A stretch of DNA of 64,000 bases from Lucifuga dentata. Its lineage: Eukaryota; Chordata; Actinopteri; Ophidiiformes; Bythitidae. A program made the position numbers and the translations under genes. The DNA lies in NCBI GenBank assembly GCA_014773175.1, contig VXCM01000419.1, positions 108,733 to 172,732 of the forward strand. Reading direction: 5' to 3'. The notes under the pieces were generated by a model. It ran no database searches, was not told the DNA's origin, and worked only from the letters and a program-made list of their open reading frames with translations. Numbering within the stretch: the stretch's first letter is position 1; each line of letters begins with the position of its first letter. Shown in pieces: positions 35,101-62,491 of the stretch.

Positions 35101-37621
35101 ATAAGCCCATAACAAATACTGCTTGTGTAGTTTTGTTTTTCATTGGGCATGTGTCAAATGTCTTCATCAGGTGTCGGTGTGCTAAAAGGCTTACTGTATG
35201 CTGTGGGGGGACACGACGGCCCACTGGTGAGGAAGAGCTGTGAAGTGTATGACCCAGCCTCCAACAGCTGGCGACAGGTAGCTGACATGAACATGTGTCG
35301 ACGCAATGCAGGTAAGGAAGATAAGAAGGTGGATTGTAAAATGGTCCTCATGGCTGTAAGATATCCATTAACTGTGTGTATGTGTGTGTTTCAGGCGTAT
35401 GTGCTGTAAACAACTTACTGTATGTGGTGGGTGGAGATGATGGAAGCTGCAATTTGGCCTCTGTGGAGTTCTACAATCCAAACTCTGATAAATGGACACT
35501 ACTGTCATCCTGTATGAGCACAGGACGCAGTTATGCAGGTCTGTATGTCACACAAATGACCACACTGAAAACACACTGAACACCTGAATACACACTGAAA
35601 ACCTGCTGCATCGTCACACACCAGCAAGTGACATTAAGTTAACATTTGCATTCAAATGGCAGTTAGAGGTTGAACTTTAGATACGCTAGCATTCAAAACT
35701 TTGGAATCGCCCAGAAATTTTCGTGTATATAGCATTCATGTCATAACATTCTTTTTATTTGATAAAATTGTTCCATTCATCAAACTTTAAATTCAGCAAA
35801 CCTCCATTTGCAGCAATTACAACTTTGCAGCCCTGTGGCATTCTAACTCTCGGTTTTTGAAGATATTCAGGGGAAATTTCAGCCCAGGCCTTCTGTAGCT
35901 CTTCCCTCCACCTTGCTTGACATCAAGCACTCCTCCAGCAGCCTGTCATTTGCTCTGTGCCTCACATACATTCTCCTCCTTGATCCAAACACTTCAAACT
36001 TACACTCATTTGTCCATCGTTCTCTTTTCCAGTCATCCACTGTCCAGTGTTTGTGTTCTTTAGCCCATTTTAAACTTTTCTTTTTAGTTGCCAGTTTCAG
36101 ACCTGGATTTTTCTGTGAAACTTTTCCTTTGAGACCAGCATCACGGAGTCGTCTTTTCACTGTTGCAGATAACACTGATATTTGCCACATACTATTTAAA
36201 GAAGCCGCTAAATGAAGACCTGTAAGGCATCCATTTCTCAAACTGCAGACTCTGATGTATTTAGTCTCTTGAGCAGTTGTGCATCTGGGCCTTCTGCTTC
36301 TTTTCCAGGCCTGGTTAGATCCAGTTTGCCCTTTTCTTTCAAGACATGTTTGTATGAAATCTTCACTTTCTTGGAAATGTGATGCATGGAATAACCTTCA
36401 TTTTGCAAAACAACAACAGATTGAGGTGTTATTTGAGAAAGCTGTTTTGTTTTGGCCATTTTTGAACCCAGAGTTAAATTTTAGGAATGCCAGTACCTTG
36501 CAACCCAAGTAAAGACAGTGCTTAATTGAACAGAACAATGGGTTTCAGGTGTGCTAACACAATTACAAAGGTGTCTCTAATGACTAATTAGCATTTAAGC
36601 ATGATTAATTAAGGATGAGCTTAAAGAGTTTCTCATTAGGACACTAAAGTAATGGCTGCTGAAATGACCCCATTTGCATCAGTCCTGGCTACATGTTTAA
36701 ATAATTTTAATGCCACTTTGTTGAATAAAAGTATCAATTTCTATTAAAAACATGAAAATGTATGGGTGATTCCAAATGTTGCACTCTAGTGTATGTAATA
36801 TAGAGTATGTAAACTGCATACTAATGTTTATCAAATATTGCTGAATACACCTGCCCTAATAGAACTGCACTGTTCTGCTGATTAGAATTTTGCTCGTTAT
36901 TTTGATATGTTTATTTGTGTTGGCAAAGACGTGTATACCCCACACCAGTATTTAATTTGGGCATGCAAATCTCACAACTTAACTGACAAATTTCCTTTTT
37001 AATTTTTTCCTTGATATGACCTGTGCCTGATCTATCTGCGTTTACTGCAAAACTGATAAAAGCACAGGTCTTCTTTGCAAACACTGACCTTGTGTTAGTG
37101 TATCAGCTCATCTTAGTTGTTAACTGCCCACTTCAGTTTGTCAAATAAGCAATAACCCTCTGTCTGACTTTAAATATGAACCAATGCAGGGAACATTTTA
37201 CTCGATATATGAGTTTCACACTTACATGTGAGTTGCCTTCATCATTCTATATATGGTGGAAGATACTGCTTTTGAATTTTAGAACAGTCTGAGCAGTGGA
37301 AATATGCCCTCAAACAGACTATCCTCTCTACAGTGACATTAAAACTCGATTTAAAGCTGTGTGCAGCAGATTTAAACTTCAGATACAGCGACCTCTAGTG
37401 GCAGTTTGGTGACTTCTACAAGACGAAGCAAGTGGGTTTAGCCTGAATCAGAGATACGGATGGTCAGTTAAGAAGCACCCCAAATATGTATTTTACTAAT
37501 CAGGTCATCTCTTGCATTGTATATATTATATGCGAACCCAATGCAATGATGATATAGATGAATCTTTCTAATCTAAATCTTTTTAATCACAGGTGTAACC
37601 GTGATTGACAAGCCCTTATGA
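25737..37621 (+). CDS. klhl2: Kelch-like protein 2 (Mayven)
   Basis: Fifteen coding exons: 25737-25753, 27274-27393, 27493-27599, 27766-27887, 28920-29082, 29339-29448, 29538-29654, 30306-30455, 31616-31733, 33097-33294, 34217-34318, 34513-34641, 35171-35311, 35395-35538, 37593-37621. They give 588 aa (human 593). A BTB domain (about 45-150: [29 protein letters not shown]) is followed by a BACK domain (about 155-290) and six kelch repeats with the YAVGGxxG motif (about 305-585). It is a substrate adaptor for CUL3 ubiquitin ligase; known mammalian roles are WNK kinase turnover and actin binding. The C-terminus VTVIDKPL marks klhl2 rather than klhl3. The start exon codes only five complete residues and is placed by phase and by the downstream [19 protein letters not shown], so it is the least certain part. 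Introns 8, 10 and 14 carry transposon copies. Confidence 0.95.
25798..25859. repeat. (CT)n-(GT)n-(GC)n microsatellite
   Basis: A compound tract in klhl2 intron 1; its alternating GC/GT part could adopt Z-DNA. Confidence 0.92.
26068..26110. repeat. (CT)n microsatellite
   Basis: About 21 CT units in klhl2 intron 1, followed shortly by GT and GA tracts. Confidence 0.95.
26277..26635. repeat. Degenerate AT-rich interspersed repeat (TTGATTAATC type)
   Basis: This resembles a common teleost short element whose ends contain TCGATTAATC-like palindromes, with internal phrases such as TGCTCATTACAAGTTTTGAGAGCC and TGGCATTTTT. Related pieces lie at 17760-17900, 53335-53715 and 58030-58310. Confidence 0.45.
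29095..29132. repeat. (GA)n microsatellite near the klhl2 exon 5 donor
   Basis: About 19 GA units starting 13 bases after the splice junction. Confidence 0.95.
30126..30170. repeat. (ATCT)n/(AT)n microsatellite
   Basis: Interrupted ATCT tetranucleotides turn into an AT run, in klhl2 intron 7. Confidence 0.85.
30791..31234 (-). mobile_element. Truncated Tc1-like element in klhl2 intron 8
   Basis: Terminal inverted repeats CAGTGGGGTCCAAAA(A/G)TCTG are visible at both ends, flanked by TA on each side, the Tc1/mariner target-site signature. On the minus strand a short frame ([15 protein letters not shown], then [11 protein letters not shown]) matches the very C-terminus of Tc1-like transposases; the rest of the gene is gone. 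An N at 31056 with a 65-bp duplication inflates the element, whose real length is about 378 bp. It is a non-autonomous, MITE-like derivative. Confidence 0.85.
33368..34024. mobile_element. Hairpin MITE family, copy 1 (klhl2 intron 10)
   Basis: It begins TTAAAGGACCATACC and ends with the inverse, with terminal inverted repeats of about 90 bp that include CATGTTTGAGCCTAATATAT and a CATTTCCCAAAG-like motif. The inside has no open frame. An N at 33934 with a 62-bp duplication lies in the right arm. Same orientation as copies 3 and 4. Confidence 0.85.
35684..36791 (-). mobile_element. Tc1-like transposon relic in klhl2 intron 14
   Basis: A 1.1-kb element has inverted ends (TTTGGAATC(A/G)CCCA) and TA on both sides. 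On the minus strand the N-terminal helix-turn-helix part of the transposase is open (36459-36238, MAKTKQLSQ..), followed by a second frame (36241-35879) covering the linker and first catalytic block. There the usual WTDESKF reads RWTNECKF, so the first catalytic Asp is Asn. Sequence coding the second catalytic Asp appears deleted, with a frameshift nearby. The gene is therefore dead and the copy immobile without help. Confidence 0.88.
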
Positions 37622-39080
37622 CTGCTCTTGAGGCCTTCCACCGATTAGGAGCAGAATGTATTCTCTGCTGAATACTGATCTTGGATCTGTCTATGATGCC
37701 ATTGCTTCAATGTTAGGCAGCCTCCACAGGCGTTTGACGACGACGAAGAAGACGTCAAGGTTCATGATGATGAAGAATTTTTGCACTTAATGAACGGGCA
37801 GTTGTAAGAAAGGGGATCAAACCATGTTTTAATCCCCTCATGGGAGGAGTGAGGCACCGATGGGACAAACCAATTTAAAGCACCACTGTGCTGCTGCAGT
37901 GCCACTGATAAGATGCTACTGATACGATGCTACTACGATGCAAAGTTACTTTAACGTTAGTAATGTTAACGTGAACCTGCTCTGAGAAACACACCACTGA
38001 CGCAGTTGTGATCTATGGGAGAGGAGGGCAGAGAAGGAACTTTTGGGACTATATTCTTTAGTTCTCCCTTGTATTATTACTCCGAGAAGAGTGCGTGTGT
38101 GTGTCTGTGTCTGACTGTGTGTGTGTGCCTGTGTGTGTGCACTTTCATATATAGGTGCTCCTTTGCTTGCACATGTGAGCATGTGTGTTTGTATACTCTG
38201 TGCATCTGAGTTTTGGTGTGGTGATGCCTGGTCTGACATTGCATGATTGCACTTGTCTGACCTCTGACCTTTATAGTGTTGCAGTGTAGCTGCTAAAGAG
38301 TGCCTGAATGACAAATGACACCTTTCTAGCCATTTTTTTCCTCCTTTGTTATGCTTGTAGTACAGCTATCAGACAGAACACAGGCGGGATAAAGAAAACG
38401 CTTTTGAAAACTGACTTGAAGTTGAAGATGAGGTGTCACTTGTGCTAACCCATGTCTTCAGACATATAGGAAGCAGTCTGTAGAAGGCGACAATGTATAT
38501 TTCATCTGGAAAAAGCTGACTTTCACTGGAATACTAACTCTTCTGGTGGAGAATCCTCATTTCGTCATGCCAAAAACAGTGACAGAAAGAGAAGTTGTTT
38601 GAAATGAAAAACAGTTGTATTTATCAGTGCTTTATTGTCAGTTGGCAGCCATCTTTTGCTGTGGTTGTAACCACCAATGACAAGAGGTGATCCAGCCTCA
38701 ACTCACTGCATGATCCCCAGCTCAAACAGTTAACATTTAGCCCTTTCCTGTGGTGCACCCTCTTCTCTTCTTTGGTGTAGCAACCCTGTTAACTACTGCT
38801 CACCCTGACGTAATATGAATGTGCCAATTTTAATATGTCCTTTAATTTCTGTCTTTCTTTGTTACTCTCTTCCTGCATTACTAATATGTTTTCTCTTCCT
38901 GGAAAGTGACCAAACCTACTCTTGTTTTCCTTTTTCTTCAGGCTCTTTCTCCTGCCTTTCCTATATTGAAAACTGCTATAGTACTGGTATCGCTGTTTCT
39001 TGTCAGTGTATTGAGGAATGTCATGTAGGCTAATGACCTTTGAAAAGTTTCATTACTTGTTTTATATTATCTCAATAAAT
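37622..39080 (+). other. klhl2 3' UTR
   Basis: About 1.45 kb follows the klhl2 stop with no further exon, ending at the poly(A) signal. It includes GT-rich tracts near 38090-38140. The assignment is by position and signal only. Confidence 0.55.
39074..39079 (+). terminator. klhl2 polyadenylation signal
   Basis: AATAAA, the first clear canonical signal after the klhl2 stop codon. Confidence 0.55.
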
Positions 39081-40440
39081 ATGCTTCTTGTATTTAAAGT
39101 TGTGAAATGATATACTCTGTTTTTAAAACTTTGCCAAATCAGTATAACATTGAAAAAGAATGTAATGTGTGTGATATTTGTGTTTTTATAGTGACTGTCG
39201 CCTCACAGCAACAAGGTCCAGGGTCCACCAGCTACTGTGGCCTTTGTGGCCATGTAGAATTTGCATGTTCTTGTTTCTGCGTGGGTTTCCTCTGGGTGCT
39301 TCTGTTTGCCTCCAAGGTCTCTAAATTGCTTGTAGGTGTCACTGTTATAATATACTAGCCACCTGTATAGGGTGTATGGTGTACCCTTTGTCATGCCTAC
39401 TGCATTCTGGGACAGGCTTCAGCCCCCGTGATCCTGCACAGGATAATTGAATATAGAAAATGGATGAATGACTGATTGAAATAAAATCTATAAAGCAAAT
39501 GTAGTGGTAAGTATGTTAGATAAACTTTGACATGTTATCAAAAGCCAAACAGTGAAAATTGGGACAAAAGATAACATTTTCAAACAAAAATCAGTTTAAT
39601 AGTTTTGTTGGAATGTGCTGTATACTTAAAAAAAAAAAAAAAAAACNAAAAAAAAAAAAAAAAAATCCCATTAAACAGCAAGGCTGTATACCACAAATTA
39701 TTTGGTTTCAACCTGCATAACCTTAAGCTGGCACTGATGATACAATATGTTCAAGTGAACTTTTTTTTTTTTAAAGTTTTAATGTAGATACATCAAAACA
39801 TTTTTATATACATTCATGTATAAAAGTTTAATAACAGTAAGAAAGCAATTTAAAAGAGGAAAAATCTAAATTGTAATAATAGATGAGAAACATTTTCAAT
39901 CAAACATTGCAAGTAGATTCATTCTTCCATTTGTTCATGGAAGAATAAAAGAAATTAATTTGTTATTAACAATTCTGATTTTTTTTTTTTTTTTTTTNTT
40001 TTTTTTTTTTTTTTTTGCTGAAAACTACAAATATGTGTTTCTCCCTTATAAATACAAACCTTTAAGAGACATTTCATTAATGGGTAACATTTGCAGTATT
40101 TGCTGACATTAATGTAAATGTTAGCTCTGGAATGAGAGCCAAATATCAGCACCAAGTCATAGTGGGAAAAATTACGTTCAACAGTGTATCTGTCTTTAAA
40201 ATTCCCCTCTTGTTTCGTATAATTGGTTAGTGTTTTGTTTATGTTGCCCCCCCNCCCCCCCCCCTTTTTTTTTTTTTGCCTCATATCTTCATATTCTCAA
40301 TAATCCTATTTCCTGAATGGGTTAATATTCTCTAAGGAAAACCTTTCTAATTTATTTATTGGTAATTTGCATTATAAATCAACTACTAAATCCAATCCAG
40401 ACTTTAAACCTGCCGCAGTGTGATTTGAACTTTTAAGACG
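39081..40440. other. Spacer between klhl2 and msmo1
   Basis: Besides the SINE-like repeat there are three poly-A, poly-T or poly-C runs broken by single Ns (39647, 39998, 40254), which mark low-quality joins. No exon was found. Confidence 0.6.
39190..39470 (+). repeat. Degenerate teleost SINE-like repeat
   Basis: The phrases TGTCGCCTCACAGCAACAAGGTC, GTTTCCTCTGGGTGCTTC, CTCTAAATTGCTTGTAGGTG and CCCCCGTGATCCTGCACAGGATAA, ending in GAAAATGGATGAATGA, follow a well-known dispersed fish repeat in order. The 5' box resembles a tRNA-derived head. The segment matching the target-gap part has decayed. Confidence 0.7.
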
Positions 40441-40460
40441 GAGGAGCATGAGTCAAAGTT

Positions 40461-40650
40461 ATGACACCACCCCATCTCTCCGCAGACACTCTGCTCCGCT
40501 CTGACAGTGTTATGAAAACCTAGCTCGCCTCTGATTGGCCGTTGCTCCAGAAACTCTCAGTCTCACTATCATCGCTCCATCCCGCGGACCAATCACGAAG
40601 GCCGTTCGGCCTCTTTACGTCGGTCTCCTTTCCTCTCGGCCAATCAGATC
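40461..40650 (+). promoter_or_regulatory. msmo1 promoter with three CCAAT boxes and a possible SRE
   Basis: CCAAT boxes occur at 40533-40537 (inverted), 40589-40593 and 40640-40644, each in an NF-Y-type context (GATTGGCC, GACCAATCA, GGCCAATCAG). GACACCACCCCA at 40463-40474 resembles the sterol regulatory element ATCACCCCAC. Sterol-synthesis genes are known to be driven by SREBP-2 with NF-Y, so this is a plausible sterol-responsive promoter. The SRE match is imperfect and the transcription start is not known. Confidence 0.55.
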
Positions 40651-40664
40651 GTTTGATGTGTCAG

Positions 40665-40797
40665 ATCGTGTTGCTGTACTTCACTCGACTCGCCGCTTCG
40701 AGCTCAGGTAGACGGGACACACGGACGGAGGTGAGAGTTGTTGTTATCNACTCGACTCGCCGCTTCGAGCTCAGGTAGACGGGACACACGGACGGAG
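40665..40797 (+). other. msmo1 non-coding first exon, duplicated by the assembly
   Basis: A CpG-rich stretch ends in a good donor (GGAG then GTGAGA) at 40730. The same 66 bases occur again after the N at 40749, ending at 40797. Only one copy is likely real. The two copies differ at one base just inside the intron (GAGAGTTG against GAGAATTG). The coding part starts about 1 kb downstream. Confidence 0.6.
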
Positions 40798-41779
40798 GTG
40801 AGAATTGTTGTTATCATAGTTGCAGATAGATACTGTTTAGCTAGTTAGCATTTTAACATTTTATGTTTTGCGCTTATAAGTAGGAACAATGGAGCAAAAC
40901 AAAGCAAATATGAAATTCGTTGAAGAGATATTTCGGCCTGTCTTTATCTGAAACACAGTAGTTTAATATTATCAGCGTCCAAACATTACGGCCAAAACAA
41001 GTATTAGTATATTTTTAGACGTTAAATCCTGCAGAAGTTGGTATATTTTCATTTTTAATTCTTGCACTGATGTTGGCAGCTGGACCTGTTTGTCAGGGCG
41101 TCTAAGACCAGTAAAAGAACCAAAGGAAAGTCCACGATACTCTTAGTCAAAAAAATGTTGGATTTTTTTTTAATGGAAGTCCAGTCTTACCTGGAAAATA
41201 GAACAGAGGTAGTAAAACAAATATTCTCATGATCAGTCAAAATTATGACATAATGTACTGTACTGTAGTCAAGATGTTGAATGAAGCTTTGTGATCCTTA
41301 TACATAATTTTTGACTACAGTACATTATTCAGTACAGGACAGACTAGATTCTTTTTTTCTTTAGTTAGTTTTTGGTGTCTAGTCAAAATTTTCTGCAAAA
41401 TTTCAGGAAAATGTAAAATGTTGTCACAAGTTAATTTTATATATCTTAGAAATTCTAAAATTTTGCTCTTGGTCCTATTCAGTATTTTTTAAATCCTCCC
41501 TACATCTTGATTGTAGAAGTCATTGTAACTGCTAATATTACTAGTGTAATTCTGCAACAAATTAATATAATATTAAGTTGATATATTACTGAGTGAAAAT
41601 CCATGCAAATTTTTATGCATCCTGCATTTTGTTTTGTTTTTTTTTAACATGAATGATTTTGGTCACATATGATTTTCAGTCTGTATTTTCAAATACTTCA
41701 TGTCTGGGAATTGTACATAAGACACAATGTTTCTGCTTCCAGTCTTCTCTCAGACCTGCAGGCACCTAACTGGTCCATC

Positions 41780-45871
<4,092 letters not shown>

Positions 45872-46385
45872 AACACCTGCTGCCATACACACTGGCTCCC
45901 ATACACACCTGGTTTGACAGGAGGAGGGAAGTGGCAATGAGTCACCCAGACACACAACAAACACTTAAAACATACAGAGCTTTACCTCTGTCACTCAGAA
46001 CACATAATCACACCACAGTGTTTCTTCTGAACTGTTAGGATCAGTCCATCTTCTGTGCCTCTTTCCCAATAGAAGTATTGTGGTCTGCTTCTGTCAACAG
46101 CTGCTGGCTGAATTAAAAAGCATAAACATCCTCGTTTTGATTTGTCGCTTTGCTTTTTCATTGAATGAAAAATGCTATAAAGTGTGACTTTCTTATGAAA
46201 TGCTTCTGTAGACCTCTGAATGTCGTGGCACTTTAGCACTTCCTCTAAATTTGAAGCAAGTCAGGATGATTCAGTTTTTACTCTGTTGAGGTGCATTACA
46301 GTTTAAACTATCACAGCTCATCACAGGCTTCTAAAAGAAGCCAAGTATGATTTTTTTTTTTCCACACATATATTTTTGATAAAAA

Positions 46386-46391
46386 AATAAA
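46386..46391 (+). terminator. msmo1 polyadenylation signal
   Basis: AATAAA about 515 bp after the stop codon, following an A-rich run. Confidence 0.5.
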
Positions 46392-47396
46392 GGGATTGGC
46401 TGGTTTTTCATGCCTGTTTTGTGCAAAATTGTAACAATAATTAAATGCTGTTTTGATTTCTTTATCATGTTAGAATAAAATGTGTGAACAAAATTAACAG
46501 GAGTTTGATCATGTTTATCATTTCTGTAATAGATTTCTTTGAGAAGATGAAAATTAATGAAGGCCAGATCATGATATGCATGCAACTGTATTAAGAATAT
46601 ATTACTATTCACCATCTCCTCTAAGATGCACACAGATCTACACATTTCTGCAGGGAGGTCAGGGAACAAGATTCCTGACCGTTCAGCACGAGTCTGGATA
46701 TGATAGATCTACAGAGTAAATCTACTAAGCGAATGTTTTCATTATTTTACTGTGCAGGCTGTGCAGTGTGGGTTTGACAGGAAAATGTATGGTTTTGTGA
46801 GCCGTGCATGTGTAATGTGGGTTTCCTCCATCTCCTCTCTGCTGCACTGTGGACACACCCCACACTACAGTTCCATCCGCACACTGATACTAATGCTGTG
46901 TCAAGCTGCAACAGGAGCAGCAAGCACAACACAGGAAGTTAAGCAGTTTATTATTATAGAACAAGTTAGGACATTAATGTAATTAATGATACTAATAAAT
47001 AATAGTAAGTAATGAGGAGAAAATTATTCACTTTTCTAATTATTATTTACTATAAGGAGAAAAATAATTTCTCCTCATCTCATCTATTATATTGTAAATA
47101 ATTAGTAATAAATAATAGCTAAGAAGATACTAAATATAAAGAAAAACAGAGCAAATAATTGATATAAATAAGTCAATACATTAATTCCACATAATTTATT
47201 TTGTGTTATAATTCAATCTCAGGATTTATATACCATCAACAAAATTTATAGAAGGATAAGGATTTATAGGAAAATAATCTTCATTTAAGAAAGTGCTACA
47301 TCTTACTGTTTATTTTAAATTAACTTAAGAAGTGTGTGGTAATTTTTTTTATTATTCATTTTATTCATACTTTAAAAGTCCAGATAAACACTTTAC

Positions 47397-48004
47397 TTAA
47401 AGGACCATACCGGCCGTTTTGCACGTTTGAGCCTAATATATTAGATTTTCATACGTTACATTACTGACAAGTGACAACCATTTTCCAAAGAATAAAACCG
47501 TATTCCAGCTTTTCTGATATTTTGCAAAATCTCTTAATCTTTCAAAATCAAATATTCAAGCAATACACCCACTTTAAAAATCAAGGTTTTGCTGGCTAAT
47601 AGTTACGCAGCCTTATAAAGTCAGGCTCGTTTAAATTTTTCAAAAGACGCAGGTCTTTTGGAACTATATTCTCCAGTGGAGACATACATTCGCCTTTTAT
47701 TGCGCTTTAATGCTAAAATTACGTAACTTCGAAAAAAAAAACAAAAAACAAAAACTGAATACACGTCTTGTTTGTGATGATGGACCCAATAACGTTTCAA
47801 GTATCAACAAGTTGATTTTAATAGCATACCAGAATGAACTGAAACCATAATTAACCATTTGTAGTCTGGAAGGTGGAAAACATTTTTTAATTCATCGTTG
47901 CAGTAGCCTAGTATGCTTGAGGAAATGATTGTCAGTAACGTTAAGTGTATAAAAATTTAATATATTAGGCTCAAACATGCACAATGGACGGTATGGTCAT
48001 TTAA
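47397..48004. mobile_element. Hairpin MITE family, copy 3 (upstream of cpe)
   Basis: It begins TTAAAGGACCATACCGG and ends GGTATGGTCATTTAA, with arms of about 90 bp. Its right end lies roughly 120 bp before the predicted TATA element of cpe and 228 bp before the start codon. Confidence 0.87.
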
Positions 48005-48125
48005 AAAATAAAGGCTGTATTTTGAAAATGTGGGCCGGAAATGCCGTTTTTGTTGGCGGCTTGGAGGGAGCCAGAGAGCCTGCGCTCAGGTACAACGCAT
48101 GAGACAGAGGGAGGCAGAGAGAGAG

Positions 48126-48134
48126 ATATTTATA
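48126..48134 (+). promoter_or_regulatory. Predicted cpe TATA element
   Basis: ATATTTATA lies 98-106 bp before the cpe ATG, leaving room for a start site near 48160 and a leader of about 70 bases. It is downstream of a GA-rich tract. Confidence 0.5.
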
Positions 48135-48231
48135 GCCTAAAGCCAGGCTGCAGCACAGAGATAAGGCTTGGTACCAAGCCGGAGGCGGGACAGGACTTAG
48201 GGAGAGCGACGGGAAATCAGGACACATCAAA

Positions 48232-60365
<12,134 letters not shown>

Positions 60366-61475
60366 AGCGCATGGCTGTCTGATCGGACCGTCTGCACATC
60401 GATGTAATATATTCAACATTCTCTGTGTCCGTCCACCCTAAGGAATATACTGTCTCTTATTGGTTTTGTTCCTTTATGATTATTATTTTATTGAGTTCTG
60501 TTTGTTTATGAATGTAATGGTTTGCCTCACACTCCTGTAGATAGATTGAATATGCTGCAGAGAGACTGACACACACACATGCGCACACACTGATGTACAC
60601 AGGAGGAATCTGGAGTTTGCAGGTACAGTAGTTTGCTGGCAGTGAGATCAATTCCTTTGGTATTGTGTTCTTTATCGTACATGTGATTTGTAACTGTAAC
60701 ACCCATCTATATAACCAAGGAGCGACTGAGTAATTATGTATGTAAAAAAAAAAGTTTACACCATTATCACATGGCACTGTCCATAATAATTAATAATTTT
60801 CCTGTTTTGAATGTCTCTGTTTCTCCAGGCTTTAGTACAGATACACAAACCCAATACACACAACACTCCCACAGCAGACACCCATTCAGTTCCCTGTAAT
60901 ACCCAACACACACTCTCTGTCTTTCTGTATTTCATTCCTGTAATATATTTTTAAATGTGCAGCGCTATAGTTTTGAGATAATCAGGGACATTGAAAACAC
61001 TGTAAAATCACTGTAAACATTCAGTTGTAAACAATCTATACAAACAAGCTCATTTCTGTGTATGTTATCGATGTTGGGAAAACGTTTTTTAACTGATTGC
61101 AGCACAGCTTTGATTTCAGCACAAGATGAATGGTTATAATATAAGAACTAAATATTTATGAATTAGGTATAGCAAGAGATGTGTGTTTTTTGTAACTAAA
61201 GCAAAACAAAGACAATAAGACTGGATCTGCTCTCTGCCCAAAGCCATTCCTTTGTATGTGTGCTACACAGGGAACACTATCGTAGATAACAAACTGTGGT
61301 AGAATATAAATTAACACTAAGATTATATTTGGTGATCGTCTGAGTGGAACGTTTAATTAACTGTATGGCTGCAGCAAGTCAGAGACGATCAGAATTTAAT
61401 GAATGTATAGCTATATAAACAATTACAAATATGAAGTATGAACTAATCAATAAAACGCCCCTTTATGTTGTCAAA
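60366..61475 (+). other. cpe 3' UTR
   Basis: About 1.1 kb of AT-rich, non-coding sequence between the cpe stop codon and its poly(A) signal. The end point is inferred. Confidence 0.6.
61449..61454 (+). terminator. cpe polyadenylation signal
   Basis: AATAAA followed within 50 bp by GT-rich sequence (ATTGTTGTAGC). Confidence 0.6.
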
Positions 61476-62441
61476 CTGCATTGTTGTAGCATTTTCTTCA
61501 TCCATTCGTTCAAATGAATTTATAGTCAGAAATTCCAGAGTGTGTAGTTGTGTCCTACATGTGTGAATTGGTGTATTGCACTTCTTAATGGGACCACAAT
61601 TACAGCTGAATGGAGTACACTCCAGAGGATACTGCCTCAATGAGTTTTAGTAAAAGGCTGTGATTTCCTCTCGCTGGAAAACGCTCCTCTGAAAAAAAAA
61701 AAAAAAAAAAAAAAAGACGGGAGCTGCCTTAGGATCAGAACCTTCTGGTTTACTAGAATGTATTTAATCAAAAAACTGCCCCTGTTACCAGTGTATTACA
61801 ATACATCTAGTCCAGAGCGATGCTTTTGTTCTTATGAACTGTAATCTGCATTGCATTCAATCATTTTCTTATATTTACCACTTTTTTCATAATCCTTCAC
61901 TGCATTATGTAAAAGTACAAAATATTAAACACAGATTACATCCATACAACAAATACATGTCATATTCTTTCTATCCATTTCCCATGAATGCATTTTCATT
62001 GATTTGTTGAGTCATGCTACTTTATTAACTGAATTATAATATAATATACAACAAATACAGAAAATATAGATTTAAAGATATGGCGCTGTTTATATTGTTG
62101 TACACTGGCCAAAAAACCTCAAAGTTTACATCAAATTTATCTTGGATTATCAACCATATAGGCCTCTTTCCCTAATCTCCCATTACCTGTGTGTTCTATT
62201 TGGTGTATGGGCTGCAAACTATGATCGACCCTCATATGAACTTTAGCCAAAATAATAAAACCTTCTTAACCCCAAACCTTAAAACATTAAAAGCGAAACA
62301 AAATAGTAAACTGATTAAAGGTGGTACAACTAAAACTACTACTACTACTATCACTACTACTAAATGTACTTCTATCGGACAGCAAATATAACAGGCTATT
62401 ACAGTCCAACTTTAGGACTGGACTGCATTTTACACCTTATG

Positions 62442-62449
62442 CACACACA

Positions 62450-62488
<39 letters not shown>
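62442..62488. repeat. (AC)n microsatellite
   Basis: About 23 AC units with one early interruption. Confidence 0.95.

Positions 62489-62491
<3 letters not shown>

Larger units (their letters stand above)
45872..48231. other. msmo1 3' UTR, spacer and cpe 5' flank
   Basis: The 3' UTR runs to the signal near 46.39 kb. AT-rich DNA follows, then MITE copy 3 and the cpe promoter. No other exon is seen. Confidence 0.6.

Noticed and set aside
25737..37621. Assignment as klhl3 instead of klhl2
   Set aside because: The two are close relatives, but the last exon (VTVIDKPL) and the neighbours msmo1 and cpe fit klhl2.
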